Assembly (NCBI GenBank): GCA_019055375.1
Contig: JAHQIW010007392.1
Location: 25,001-89,000, forward strand
Direction of reading: 5' to 3'
DNA from: Parelaphostrongylus tenuis
Taxonomy: Eukaryota; Nematoda; Chromadorea; Rhabditida; Metastrongylidae
Length of the DNA stretch: 64,000 nt
In this document: one piece after another, positions 1 through 12,455 of the stretch
How positions within the stretch are numbered: position 1 is the first letter of the stretch
Layout: each line of letters opens with the position of its first letter
The notes under the pieces: model-generated
Databases searched by the model: none
What the model saw: the letters and a program-made list of their open reading frames with translations, nothing else
Told to the model about the DNA's origin: nothing
Position numbers and translations under genes: made by a program

Positions 1-13
1 CCATTCAAGCAAA

Positions 14-313
14 ATTCTCACCTAACACAGAGCGTTTGCGCACTCGATTGCTCTTTGGCTGGTATTTTTTATCATATTATACCTTTATTTCGAGTGCTTT
101 ATCAAGACCACGCTCAAATTTCAATAGATCCTTTCATTATTATTTGAGCCAACTTGTCATGTGGTCTGGTAAGGGCTGTTGTACAGCCCGATACACGTGT
201 TTCTTCCTTATAGACTCTGTGTGAAGCACTCGAAATATAGGTATAATATAATAAAAGACCAGCCAAAGAGCAATCGAGTGCGCAAACGCTGTGTTAGGTG
301 ATAATTTCGCTTG
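14..313. repeat. Palindromic MITE-like element (family F)
   Basis: The stretch at about 14-107 recurs as its reverse complement at about 225-313, including the shared motif GCGTTTGCGCACTCGATTGC. The spacer holds GCCCGATACACGTGTTTC, a motif that recurs in inverted orientation near 760 and again at 63.4-63.95 kb. A long inverted repeat without an ORF fits a non-autonomous foldback or MITE. The short ORFs read across it are by-products of the palindrome. Confidence 0.7.
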
Positions 314-360
314 ACATAGAGTGTAAAAAGTTCGTCTTCGATGACTCGTTGTAAGGGAGC

Positions 361-840
361 AGAGCTTCCAAGAGAACTGACTATAAGAATTCAATATGCC
401 TTGCAATCATTTTTGAGCCACGCATGTCAGTGGTCTGTCAAACAGGGCTGACTTATAAAGCCCAATACACGTGTTTCGATCACTCTTAGTGTGAGGACTG
501 GAGCACCCACAGAGATTAGAAATAGGCGAGAAAGGGTAACTGCCTGACTGACGAGATCGCAAGATCGAAACACGTGTATCGGGCTCTCTAAGTCATCCCT
601 GTTTGACAGACCACTGACATGCGTGGCTCAGAAATGATTGCAAGGCATATTGAATTTTGAGCTGTGGTCTTAAGAAAACACTCGAAACGAAAGTTATGAC
701 TATAAGAATATCGAAAGACGACGGGTTCTGCCCGACTGACAAGTCTGTAAGAATGAAACACGTGTATCGGGCTGTATAAGAGCCCTTACCAGACCACATG
801 ACAAGTTGGCTCAAATAATAATGAAAGGTTTCTTCAATTA
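361..840. repeat. Palindromic MITE-like element (family F)
   Basis: Arms at about 395-480 and 570-655 are reverse complements (GAGCCACGCATGTCAGTGG against CCACTGACATGCGTGGCTC). The segment at about 725-835 is the reverse complement of about 108-200, so two palindromes are nested or fused. The sequence continues the family seen at the far right end of the window. Confidence 0.7.
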
Positions 841-2500
841 TATACTGAAGGAATAGTGGAATAACTTTCGTTTTTTTTTCAAACAGGAAGTAACCACGCA
901 ACATCTGTTTAGTGCATTTGGTATAAAAAAATTTTGTCAGTACCATTATTAGTACCCATTTGAATTGCCTGAAGATAAGTGAGAGAGCAGTTAAGGTTTA
1001 GGGGAGTTTATAGAATTTCAAGTGATTCTAACGCTGTGCTGTATAAGTTAAAATTCTCTGCTTACAAAGCATATTTGGAAACTTTTTGTTCGGGCAACGT
1101 TTTCGCGAGTCACGACGTTTCGAGTATACTGACTGCAGCTATTTATTCTTGAGATGTAGGCCATCGTAGAGGCATCGAGTTGGATCTTCGAATCGCCGAA
1201 GCATCTCTCCTCTTTACCGGATTTAATTTGATCCGATAATGAAGGCTAACATTACGAGAAGGACTGGCTGTATACGATCACATGAGTCACGGGGCTCTGA
1301 AGAAGGCAAAAGTGCCAAAGCGTTGGCCGATCAAATTTCACCAATTCCGGAAAACGTGAACAATCTTATAACAAAGTGATTATTCATTTCAATGTTATTT
1401 CAAAGTCGGTCTACAAAAGTTAGCTATTTACTTTGTTCTCAACCCAAATCATCGAACCTAAGTGAGCGAATGCTAACACTTCTTGCATCCTTTTCTTCTC
1501 CCATCGCAGACAAAAGTCCTCAAGCGTTTGGCTCATGGTTTCAGCTCTTGCTTGAGTATTTCCTTTTGTTTGCCGCAGAATGCTGTTTAAGTTCACTCTT
1601 CTAAAGTCTAAGGATGGACGAGCTCAAGAATTTCTGTTTAGATAGGAAAGAGCGAAGGGTTCCTAAGCAAAGCTGGTATCGTCTTACCGATCCTGGAGGC
1701 ATGAGAGGTTGGTAAGCCTGAAAGCGGATTGCGCTAGCACTATGATCATAGTGGAAGTACATCGATACCACTGCGCTACCTACTCTCTGAGTAGTATTCT
1801 ATTATCTTGAACAACACCTGTTGAGCGGTGTGCATTTGTAAAAGTCATTCTTTTGACTACGTGCTCTGATTTGTTTAATGAATTCTCTGTAAAATTTCTT
1901 CTAATGATGTACATGCGCTATAACACAGATCGTCATCGCACTCATCCCACATCTAGACAACCTGCAATGTTCCTAACACTTGAGAGGTTTTTATTATTTC
2001 TCGTGCTCAAGACTGCCATCGGCGGGAGTTTTGTGGCCACCCAGCTACGCCCTTCAATAGGTTTTGTTGAAGTTAATGCCCATAATGACTTTATTTTTCT
2101 TATATCTGTTCTACTGAAAATTTTTTTTTTGATACTGTACTAATATCTATCATTATGAGGCTCATTTAATGCACTTTGTCGGCACTCCTTCTGTGCAACC
2201 CCAACTATCGTTTTGTCGACCGTACTGTGTTGTGAGAATAAATGTATCCTCCATTATGATCGGAGTCATCGTTTTAGTGTATAATTAGCAGCGAAGCTCT
2301 GCAGAACTTTACAAGCTGAAGTTGTATCAAAGTTGTTCTGTTGTTGCAGTTAGATAGTTTGCGGGCAGCGCGAATTGCGTGGTCCACGGTTTTCGTCGTT
2401 TAATTAGGGGGTTTTTTCTCCGTTTTGTAGAAATTTAACGTACTTCTTGTATTAGTTTGATACCACACAGCTTTCTCGACTTGCTCATATGCTTTTGGCT
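841..2500. other. No supported gene
   Basis: I see no conserved protein. At about 1290-1345 there is a GGCTCTGAAGAAGGC motif, reverse orientation of the TTCTTCAGAGCC motif of a dispersed repeat. At about 1690-1780 a stretch resembles a decayed tRNA-derived head (GTAGCGCAGTGGTATCGATG on the minus strand). Confidence 0.5.
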
Positions 2501-2503
2501 TGC

Positions 2504-2512
2504 ATTATATAT

Positions 2513-2555
<43 letters not shown>
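2504..2555. repeat. TA dinucleotide microsatellite
   Basis: An almost pure run of alternating T and A, interrupted only once or twice. It creates the Ile-Tyr repeats of a spurious minus-strand ORF. Confidence 0.95.
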
Positions 2556-2556
<1 letters not shown>

Positions 2557-2924
2557 GTCTTTTGCGCCGATAAGGAACGCCTGGTTTCTCTGTAATTATA
2601 CTGTTCCTAACATTCATTCAGTAGCGAAAAGTTATACAGACGGAATTACCACATCATTCTTCAAGTTCTGGCATTTCCCATTACATAAAATACTCAAAAG
2701 CCACCAAAGTGGCTGAAAATCGGAAACAATGAATCTTTGGCGAAAAATTCAAAAATAACGAGGAATACTGCATGTGACACCAGTTCATCGGGAACTCTTG
2801 ACAATTTTCTAAGTTATTAGTGTACTTCAGGAGTTGGGACCTAAATAATAATAGGACATTTTTTTCATACGTTCTATGGGTATTCCTTTTTTTGTAACAA
2901 CTCGAAAGACCGACTTTCTTGAAA

Positions 2925-3110
2925 CCTCGGCATGTTAATAATTTAAACTTTGAAAATGAGAAGAAAAGCTTAGAAAACTAATCTTTATTAAAGCTTCACG
3001 AGGTTGGTATCTTTTCCCAATCGATTGCTCTTCTTTCCGGTCGATGGTTTTCGCGATTGCTTGTGGCTGACGTTTCGGCAAATACGCCTTCTTCAGAGCC
3101 TGAACGTATT
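2925..3110. repeat. Dispersed repeat ending AACCTCGGCAT ... TTCTTCAGAGCC
   Basis: AACCTCGGCAT near 2928 is followed about 150 bases later by GACGTTTCGGCAAATACGCC and TTCTTCAGAGCC. The AACCTCGGCAT word recurs near 12480, 17000 and 23143, and the TTCTTCAGAGCC word or its complement near 1300, 12600 and 23280. The paired recurrence suggests an unnamed short interspersed element. Confidence 0.5.
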
Positions 3111-5030
3111 ATTCGTTGCAGCTTTATTTATTTCCTCTTTTACTTATCTACTTAAGCCTTATGATAAACACAATTCGTCGTTATAACTTTTGTCACTCCA
3201 CATTCCCACTTTTTTGCTTAATTTGCGTGATTTTTAGCTAATTTCCCTCAAAGCTATTTTCTGTAGCCGACTCAAGTTTAATCCTCTCAAGATTACTCAA
3301 CGCGGGTACGTGCAGGTGTTTGTGACCGATAACCACGAAACCACACTCATGGTTGGCCCTACTGCTTTCTATAGGTATTCTCCTCCACTTTTATTGCTTG
3401 GATACGCAGACTTTGTAGACTTCTACGAAATATTAGTTTGTATTTATGGAGATCTACATTACGAAAAACCTTTATGCAAGAACACAGGCGCTCTTAGGAA
3501 GTACTATGTGGTCCTGCATATTTCTCGCTTCTTTCTCATTTTGACTCGACATTCATAGTTCTCAAAGGTGTGCCACCTCAGTGATCGACTGAGGAAATTT
3601 CAGGTCATTTAGACTTTCTCAACCTTTGAATAAAAGAAAGCTTTTTAAACTCCAGCCAATGTTGTACTGTATTGCATTGACGCACTTTAGGAGAGCAGTA
3701 GTGAAAAGATAATCAGTAGGTTGTTAACTAATGATTTGTCGCCCAGAACCCTGCTCTACAATTTGATGACGATGGGTGGTTTATCAAGGAAATCAAAATT
3801 CAGGTGCAAAAAACCAGTCGACTTTCACAAACAGCACATACGCGTTACTTGGAAATTGATTGTAGATTAGACATAATCAATCGGGAGAATGACAACCTGG
3901 AAAAGACTGATTCAGTTCGATGGATTAGGCGAGAAGCATAAAAGGAGTTGGAAATATAATCATGTCCAAGAGATGTCGTATATTTGGTAAAATGTACAGT
4001 GTCGGGAATTTAGCCTTCTTCTTATCGAAAAAAATCTAACTATTCAGTTGTCAAGAAAACCTACTGTGAAGTTCAAGCAACTTGCTAATATTCCGAAAGC
4101 TGAGCATATTTTTCGCTTCGTTGTTACTGTGAACTAAGTAGGCCCACCTACGAGTAGAAATTTAAAACATCAGGAAGAAGTCTTGGAAATTTATGTGAAG
4201 CAAATACACTGTCTGCAAAAAAGTGCTCCACAAAATGTTGAATGCAAACTTTATCATCGCTACTACAGCAAAATATTAAAAAATTCTCCGTATAACTTTT
4301 TTCAAAAGCCATATTCAACAGAAAATGTATTTCCGAGTTGCACTCTTGCAACGGCCTCGAAAGAAATGTGAAAAACAGTTGGAAATGCGTTGTTATCCCA
4401 GGAACGCACTTTCGTATTGAAAAGTAGGGATTTTCCAATAAATGGTCCTACTTTTTACTAGAAATATGCCTATGGAAGTCACCTAAGCAATAATTTATTT
4501 TTCCGTAGCAATCAACTTACCTCAGAATCTTAATATTCCCTAAAACTGCCAGCAAAGCCCTCTGTGATGTTTAATCAACGGGTTAATTACATCGAAACCA
4601 AATGCTATTTTTTCCGTTAATAAAGCACATTATGAGAGTATTTCACTAAACAAACCTTATATTGAACTTAGCAATTCTCAGGCTACCAAATGACTACAGA
4701 AACATAGATAAGATAAAACATAAATGTTCAATAACAGTTCGAAAAAAGCTCCCTTGCGCTAGGATGTGTTTTTATCATAAAAAAACATGGATTTTTTGAC
4801 ACTTGATTGCTCTACTTACTAAAAATACCTTTATAAAAGTATCTTTTGTGATATATCATCACTTTTTAGGTTGTACTCAAACTTAACTTGTAAGTACCAA
4901 TAATCTCTATGCGAACTACGAGCCACGCATAAATTAATTGAGTGTGAAACACAATCTTCTTTTCACTCTTACAGCGCTCTATAATAATTGTTTAAAAAAG
5001 CAATTACTACCTTGTAATTTTTAAAGGATT
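3111..5030. other. No supported gene; one exon-like stretch
   Basis: About 3316-3374 lies between a possible acceptor (GTGCAG) and donor (AG/GTATTC) and reads VFVTDNHETTLMVGPTAFYR on the plus strand. I recognise no family. From about 4920 a GTGTGAAACACAAT unit belongs to the foldback-type repeat described at 31.9 kb. The rest looks like AT-rich unique or decayed sequence. Confidence 0.35.
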
Positions 5031-5036
5031 CCCTAC

Positions 5037-5246
5037 TGGATTTCTCGGGACGTCAAGCGCTCTAAAGGAAGACCACTGACCCGTTGGTCCGATTTCTTCA
5101 CGAAAGCGATGGAAGAAAGATATGATGCTCAGCGAATCCCTAGAGCGAGGAGGACCCACTGGGTCACTCTTGCACGCGATAGGGAAAAATGGAAGAGTTG
5201 CTGGTACCCGCTCGAGTCACTCGACGATCAACGGGACGACAGGTGA
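5037..5246 (+). mobile_element. 5'-truncated LINE, C-terminal end of reverse-transcriptase ORF
   Basis: An open frame of 69 codons up to TGA at 5244 encodes the basic C-terminal tail typical of nematode LINEs. Motifs in order are [47 protein letters not shown] and SCWYPLES. The stop is followed by a short GGTGATTCAGGTGA direct repeat like an RTE-type 3' terminus. Everything upstream of the tail is missing, as expected for 5' truncation during target-primed reverse transcription. The same tail is found on the minus strand at 59935-60240 and, decayed, at 25915-26150. Confidence 0.85.
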
Positions 5247-7960
5247 TTCAGGTGAATTTTTGAAGGATTGGACTATTGAATGACTTGCAAAAGCTTGGCG
5301 GAAAGCTATCCACAGACCCCAACCGAACAGACAAAGCATCACGAGTGTGAAACATAATTTTCCTTTTGCTGCTACAACGTAAAAGTAAGATGTTTTCAAA
5401 AACCGCACATAATCTTGGAATGGTTGAGAAGTAAACTTTCAAATTGTCACCAAAAGTCTAAAAGAAAAAATTTGTTTAGCGAGAAAGGCTTCCAAAAACC
5501 ATGCACCTGGACTGGTACACGTCGTCTCAAACGGATTAAACACAATTTCATCACCTATGGTTCAATGAGTCATTGAACGTTATCTGTGAATTCATTTACC
5601 ACGTTGAGCATCATAGATCTGCTTAACGGGCCCCCATTCTTCCCATGCATAGAAAAAACGTTACGCTTTTGAACCGTTTCTTGATAAGAAGGTAAACACG
5701 AGGAGTTCTTTGACTATTTATTTCAATTTGAATACAATTATGTTAGCCAGTACAATTAACACAATCGACATTGTCAGTTTGAGTGTCACTGGAGTACGAC
5801 GTCTATGCGTACCGCAATCAGTCTACAATATCCGTGAAAACCAAAAAGGTGGGAGGATTCATCGAGTTTCCTGAGATAGCGTTCCAGTGCTCAGTTTCCA
5901 GAAAGTGTAAAAGAAGCAAAGTTTAATGATTTCTGATTTTCTTCCTTGTGCCAAACACGAGGTGTTATATAGTTTCTTTAATCATTCAACAGCTGACGAT
6001 TCGGCAGTTTGCCTCCTTCAGAGCCTCGAAAGGTCAAGTTGTCTGCAATCCAATCAGTCAAACACCTTCATTACTCCTTTAGAAAAAAACACCAGACCTA
6101 CATTTCAATCGCATCAAGCGTAAAATTAGCTCTCAGCATACTTACCGCTTTTTTTATATGTCACTGAATGATTCAAGTGGAGATCACCAGAAGAAAATCA
6201 TATAGGCTCGTAATGCACCTCACCAAATTTTGGTGCTACAAAAAAAAACATTCGATTGATTGGAACATTTATAAGCTGTTCAATAACGTACGAGCACCAT
6301 AGTGTATTTAAAGTCGCAAACATGTTAATTATGCTTTAATAAGTCTACTCAGAATGTAATCTTAATCGAACATCCTATTCTAGGTGACTGTTAGCAAAGA
6401 GAGTGTTTTCTGGCTCCCAGGATTTTATCCCCTCGTAAATATCTTTTTCGTGTAATGTCGAATTTTGTTTGCCTTCAGTTAAGTAGTTCCACATATTTGG
6501 GTCCGAGCTATCGCATTATGTAACAATCTAGCTAAGTCAAAATCTGCTGTATGTCGACGAGATAATAGTTTTCATAAGCTTTCTACTACTTTCTACCATC
6601 CTTTCGTTGTTAGCATCCTTAAGATGTCTGACGAGGGTTTATAGCGTCCCATGTGAGGTAATTCACTCATAGGCCGGATTTGCTTCTACACATTTTTATC
6701 AGATTGTTGCAATGATTGACTTTCTACAATTTTTATTCCCCTTAAACTGTAGTTCCTCCGCCCGTTGCAGAGAAAATATGAGCAGCATGTTTAATTCTCA
6801 TGTCAGTCCTCATGGTCAGCTCTGCATTGTGCTGTTAGTCTCGTCACTGATATCGGTTCACAGCTGGATGCTTGCTGTTTTAAGCTTCATTATTGCTCTT
6901 TGACATAACCTATGTAGTTTTTCTTATAGTGATGTTACTACGACAAAATATCAATCCAGGCTTGGCAATCACTCTGTGGCAACACCAGTCAAAGTCCCAA
7001 ACTCAAAAACTGTCATAAAATCAAGCATTTGCTTCAAATTGGCAACTATCTCGATTTGATAGTTGACTCGAACTACTGTTCTCTAGGGAAGCACATCCAA
7101 TACAGTATTACTACATTCACCGCCTAACGACGACCGCACCACGATCCGTTTACTAATCGTTGACTTTCGTCCTTCAAGTTAAAACATTATTCTGGTAGCA
7201 GTTGTGACTTGAATAAACGTCTCAGCCAAGAACACTTAAGAAGAGAAGTGACGGTGTGCACCTTCTAGATTATCGGCCAACTACAATCTGTGAGCAAGTT
7301 TCGTTCTCAGAATAGAAATACATTAGCGTGTACGTTCTCGAAAGCGTGAATAAAACGTGTATCGGAATTTGTCATCTCTATAATACGTTTATTATCATTG
7401 ACACTATCTCGTTGTATCAGCAGTCTAACCTTTTAATGACAAGGCTGGTTTTCGATAAGTGGCGATAATTTCTCGATCACTCGAGTTTTTAAAGAGTTCA
7501 GAACTTTACACCTTCATAGGAAAAACATTGCCCTATCTCTGATATAAGTGCTATACAACTTTCCTTCAAGCACATTTGTTGAGGTACAGCTCCAAGAGGA
7601 CTAGTTATAGTGACTAAATGTTTGAAATTTTCAGGAAAGTGAGCAACTTTAAGCACAAATGAGGCCCCAGGGAATAACATCGTATCTTTTTAGACCTCAC
7701 ATTGCTCATCCATTCTTTTTCTATATGGAAATGAACCTTGATCATCAATAAAGTGGATTAGATATACTCCTCAACTTCAGAAAACATCGCTGCAAAGTAA
7801 TGTAAGCTTCATCTCATAAGCAAAAATCTGCATATTTAGATGTTTTTTGTTGCAATTAATGAAGGCTTATTAAGAGCAAGAATGTGTCGATTTATTGTTC
7901 AAAAAGACCAACACTTTCCCATCTTATGACTCCTTATAATAGTCACATTCTTCCCAGTGA
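5247..7960. other. No supported gene
   Basis: About 5320-5410 carries another GTGTGAAACATAATTTTC unit of the foldback repeat. About 6000-6040 has a CTTCAGAGCC motif. About 6890-7160 resembles about 12725-12970 at low identity (ACATAACCTA, AAAGTCCC, ACTACTG, GCAATACA/CCAATACA blocks in the same order), so both are probably decayed copies of one repeat. I see no coding signal. Confidence 0.4.
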
Positions 7961-7964
7961 TGCA

Positions 7965-8065
7965 GAGTTATGTGCACAACCTTTGCGTAAGGCGGGACTC
8001 GAACCCATATCTCACTCTATCCAGCGATGTGTTTTCTAGCCCGTTGCACTACTGACGCCCATTTT
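7965..8065 (-). repeat. tRNA-like repeat (family C), decayed
   Basis: On the minus strand the sequence has a tRNA-like layout: a D-arm-like GTGCAACGGG, then GATAGAGTGAGAT, then the T-loop block GGGTTCGAGTCCCGC and a closing ACGC end. The anticodon region is unlike a functional tRNA. Better copies lie at 20630, 44655 and 58245. Confidence 0.6.
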
Positions 8066-9105
8066 CACGGTATTTGTAGACATGTTATTTGTTCGCAGCA
8101 TCCGCAAGACATCGATCGTAAGTACGCTGGCAGCCAGGATTCCTTCTGGCAAGAGCGTACTACTTGGTCTTCGACGTCCTATTTATCATAGGAGCAGATG
8201 ATGGCGATACGGCTTAAACGTAAAGCTACGAACGCAATATAGCGTAACAACCTCGAGAAAGGCTAAAATTATTCTTGAAGTCTCTTATAGTGTAAATGTT
8301 AACTTCTCTTCCGCCATCGCCATCTATCACAGAGGGCCGTTCAAACACTTAGAACGTCAGCCGTCTTTCTGTCCATGTTTGACATTGCGATGACATTGCG
8401 AACGTTACTTTACAGCACCTCCGCATTTGAACAGTGATGGTGTCATTTCAATAAGAGGAATAAACTTTACATTACTTGCTTTTTACGACCATGTCATGCT
8501 TCGAGAAGCCAAATGGTATAGATTTGCAAGTGTTTCTTAGCCCATTCCGTATCGTCGGATTACAGTGCCACATTAGAATCGGTATTGATCCACTAATAAT
8601 TGATCACTTACGACACTAGAACTACTTCCTTGAAATAATTGTACTAGGCTCACAAACTGAGAGAAGCATCTGAAAAATCTTCGGGAGCCTGAACACGGTT
8701 CTCGAGATCGTGATTACCACACCTACGAGCACTGTAGTGTCAGAGTGAAGAATGTGTCAAAATGAAGTCAATTTAATGGAAATAATCAGATAACTTGATA
8801 ACATATTTAAGCCTGTTATGGGGTCTGATATGGCTTTTATACAGTACTAGAGAGCTGCTGTTTCGCCCTTCTGGGGCTCGTCAGCATTACAGTGCCTTTC
8901 GGTTCGGTCGGGCGATCCCTTGGTGATGTACCTTACATATAGAGGAATCGACCGCGAATAACAGATAACCGCAGTCAGGTGACGAAATTACCCGCATTTA
9001 AACGGACACATTTCATTTTTTAGTCCTCTTCGATTATGATTAGTTCTTTGAATACCAATAATAGCTTCCGGTACGTGATGTGTTCGTTCGGAATGAAGGA
9101 GAAGA
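8066..9105. other. No gene; decayed palindromic repeats
   Basis: About 8190-8290 resembles the arm end GTAACAACCTCGAGAAAGGC seen near 38270, and GATGGCGATACGGC is mirrored by CGCCATCGCCATC near 8315. About 8865-8920 (GTTTCGCCCTTCTGGGGCTCG) is another arm-like piece of the palindromic family E. Confidence 0.4.
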
Positions 9106-9109
9106 AAAC

Positions 9110-9235
9110 TTTTGTTGTTGATCAATCCTTGAGGGATGAGTCATGCATTCGGTCCCATCAAGCATCGTCAGAGGTGACTGGTAGCCTATCTGCCTTACGC
9201 AATGAGCTGAGCGATGTACATATGTGCCAAGCGAG
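9110..9235 (-). repeat. SINE family A fragment
   Basis: TTGATCAATCCTTGAGGGATGAG followed by CATGCATTCGG, CATCAAGCATCGTCAGAGGTG and a diverged GATATGCATTC-type block is the reverse complement of the 3' body of SINE family A at 15085 and 56701. The tRNA head is not clear. The overlapping 105-codon ORF is not a gene. Confidence 0.6.
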
Positions 9236-12045
9236 TGTTTCTTTTTGTGTCAAATCAACATCCCTTTGTGTATTGCAGAGCACCTGTAAGCCTTGCTCCA
9301 AACGCGAACAATACCGACAAAAATTTGATGAGGACACGCCGACATATAGATAGAATAAAACTAATTTTTTTAATCAATATGATCAATCCACAATTTTGAA
9401 GTTCAATAGATAGTGGAAGCAAAAACATTGACGAAAATAGAAAGCGATTTTTCGAAAGTCTCCATCATTTACATTCCAACTCATTCCGAAGAACGCATTT
9501 TTTCCGTTCGATTTAAGCGCTATATCTCTGTGCATCAGTTTTCACTGTGTAGCTTCTGTGACATCAGAAAAAAATGCGGTGATAAAGAAGGTACCTATAT
9601 GTTAGACAGCAAGAAATTTTTTAGTAGATTTTATTTCCTGGACAGAAACTTTTCATAGTACTAGTAGCCACTTGAGAGATTGAATCTCTGGCTACAACTA
9701 ACACCTTTTTTATCGCTGTAACACCCAGAATAAAATTTTGTTTCAAACTCGCGTTTACCTTTCATTTTTATCGCGCGTATATCTCGCTGAAAGCGCGAAA
9801 AGCATATAGGCATGTAGAGAATTTTTGCAGTATCATAGTCATAAGTTTTTGTCTACGGTTTCTGTCGATGCGGTGAAAAAAATCCCCAATTAAACAATAA
9901 TATTCTTAACGTGATCGATCGCCCCGCCCCTCCCCCCGCTTCGTGAGTTGGCCGATGAGCAAAGTCACCAAAAGTGTAAAATTCGATTTCATTCGCCCTG
10001 CTGACAAATTTTCAAAACAAATGAGCACAACATCAGAATATTTATTATGGTGCTAAGAATAGGAATAAATAAATCAATCAACAGTGCGATCACTTTGGCG
10101 ACATTCAGGAAGCCAGACGGTCCTAATTGCTTCCAATACTGATTTCATAGCATTATCACCTAATCACAAATAAAGATTACATTGAGAATATGAGGCTGGA
10201 AGTCAGAAAATTGTCACCTGCGATCATCTGGCACCACATAAATTTCGCCAAGCTGCTTCTTCTCAGCCTGTGGTAATGTAAAAAAGTTCACAGCTAAGTA
10301 AAATGTGGAGAGGCCACAGAGACGACTTGTTAATAAGGTAATCGCGTGATATTCCGCATTATGCGTTAAAACGGCGACAATTAGTGTTATATTATTGAGG
10401 ATTTTTCACCGCATCGTTTTGATACTACGGGAAATACTCTACAAGGTGATATGCCTTTAGTGCTTCCAGTGATTTACACCCGTGATAGAAATGAAGGCAG
10501 AAGGCGAGTGTGGAGAAAAATTTTATTTTGGATGCTACAACGTTATGAAACCAGCGATGTGGAGTCAGAGTTTCAAGTATTCGAATGATGTCTAACATTC
10601 CTATAGAAATTTTTTTGCCCAGCGAATGAGATCGGCTCAAAAATTTATGCCGTCTAATATGTAAGTATCAAAAAGAAATTACAGGCTAGATAAACGCAGT
10701 TTTTTTTTGAGGCGCGGTTTTAAGGACTATTTAATCATAATGGATATTATAACACACATGACGCCCGGAACGTGTAATTCAAAGTTTTGATTCGTCGTTA
10801 CGCTTCTCATTCACAATGATCGGAATGTAGACGATTTTATTGAGTGATCTTTGTTTCAGTTCGTTTTTCGTCATTAATAAGCTGACTTGATACGAGCGAA
10901 GATTTATGGCCGACAAAATGCAGAGTGGAGCGAAAAAAAACCTGCTCAAACGTTGTTATGACGCCGAACAGAGCTTGTTTCTCTGACGCGCCAGTACAGT
11001 TGAAGGCTTTTTGGGGTCTCATGAGAGGAAGCTGGCGACTTCAGTCTGATACTGGAGTACCAGAATAGAAATTAGGCTTTCCGCATAATATGAAAGGATC
11101 AATGACGAATTGGTTGTCAGTAGAATAATAAAGAGAAGAGCTGTGAACCGATTATGTTATAGTAGATAATTTTATAGATGATTCATTTCGGTCTAATAAT
11201 TTCAAAGTGGTAGATATGTTTTCGTTTTTGCTGAAATAAATTTAAAATGGAGAGCAATTGCCGTGTAGAATTCATTGTTCTAGTAATGTCGGATGTTATT
11301 TATCTTCGGCAAATGAGTTCACATGCTTATTCTGTACAAGTATCAGATCAATTAGCGGACCGACTTATTCAAATATTGCTGTGGGCTTTTCTATGCCAAT
11401 CAGTTAATCCTTCAGGCCATGTTGAATCGACTTTCCCTTACTTCGGCATAACTAATCTAGTATATTTTCTGTACTGCTTAACTTCGATGGCGAAAAACAA
11501 GTAAATGCTTCTGGAAGCTGCATTCTCTTGGAATAAACTGAGTTATGACGTTTATAAAGTGTAGGTGTTATACTATATTAGGTTGAAACTATGCAATTTC
11601 ACATATATTTCTCAGACGATTTCAAATGGTTAAGCCGAGATGAGAGCATTTTTAGATAGAATTCGATGCGAGGAACAAGAAAATGCTACTGGATGCTGCA
11701 TACTCTTAGTATAAACTGGGTTTAGGGGTTAGTTTGTAGCACTAAGATATTGATGAAAAATTTCAATCGGCTTACGTTTCAATGCGTTTCGTTTTTTCAG
11801 AGCCGATTATTCGAGTTCATCGTTCACTGACGTTCGTCCTCGCTGTGAATACTCGTCTTCGCTTCGATTGAGTGTAAGCTTCTTTGGTAAAGCACCACTC
11901 AAATGAAAACCACACTCGGCTGACTCTTTATATACATTATGACACGTATGCTAATTTACTGATCACCCAGTGATGGTGATTTATTACCTTTGGGCAGAAT
12001 ATGCTGCAGAAGTCGATATTATTGACCGTTAGCACAAGGAGCTTT
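9236..12045. other. No supported gene; small tandem duplication
   Basis: I recognise no protein. Segments near 11497 and 11675 share the series AACAAG-AAATGCT-CTGGA-GCTGCAT-CTCTT-GTATAAACTG/ATAAACTGAG, about 178 bases apart, so a short segment was duplicated in tandem and has diverged. A C-rich run lies near 9924-9938. Confidence 0.4.
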
Positions 12046-12050
12046 AATAA

Positions 12051-12455
12051 TAGGTTGGGGAAAAAGTTTTGAGAAAATGCTTGTAGAACGCTTATTCATG
12101 CACCTATTACACCCAAACAACGACAAAACTAATAGTCAAAGTACTCTCCTTCATCTTCAAGCACTTCCTGCCACTTCTCCGGCAAAAGATCGATTCGGTG
12201 AGCATAAAATTCCGACCCGCAGCAAGTCAGATTGATGCGTTCATTTGCCACCGTTGCATTTGAACCCAACAGCCATTCGTGCATCATCAACAACCTAATT
12301 TGCTCGCTTGTTAACCTCATCTTGTTTGAGTAGATAAATTACATATCAATCAACGGGGGGGGGAAGACGGGCTAACAAATGAGCTTATAAAGACAAAAAA
12401 TGGCCGACACCCAAAAGTGTAACAAGCATTTTCTCAGAACTTTTTCCCCAACCTA
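12051..12455 (-). mobile_element. Internally deleted mariner (non-autonomous)
   Basis: GGTTGGGGAAAAAGTTTTGA at 12053 and its near-perfect complement ending at 12453 form terminal inverted repeats of about 32 bases with one mismatch, flanked by TA at 12051 and 12454. The single 63-codon minus-strand ORF starts RLTSEQIRLLMMHEWLLG, as mariner transposases start. After about 35 residues it jumps to RIDLLPEKWQEVLE and EGEYFDY, as mariner transposases end. The catalytic core is gone, so this is a deletion derivative that needs a helper element. Confidence 0.9.

Noticed and set aside
2435..2617. Ile-Tyr-repeat minus-strand ORF
   Set aside because: It is the translation of the TA microsatellite.
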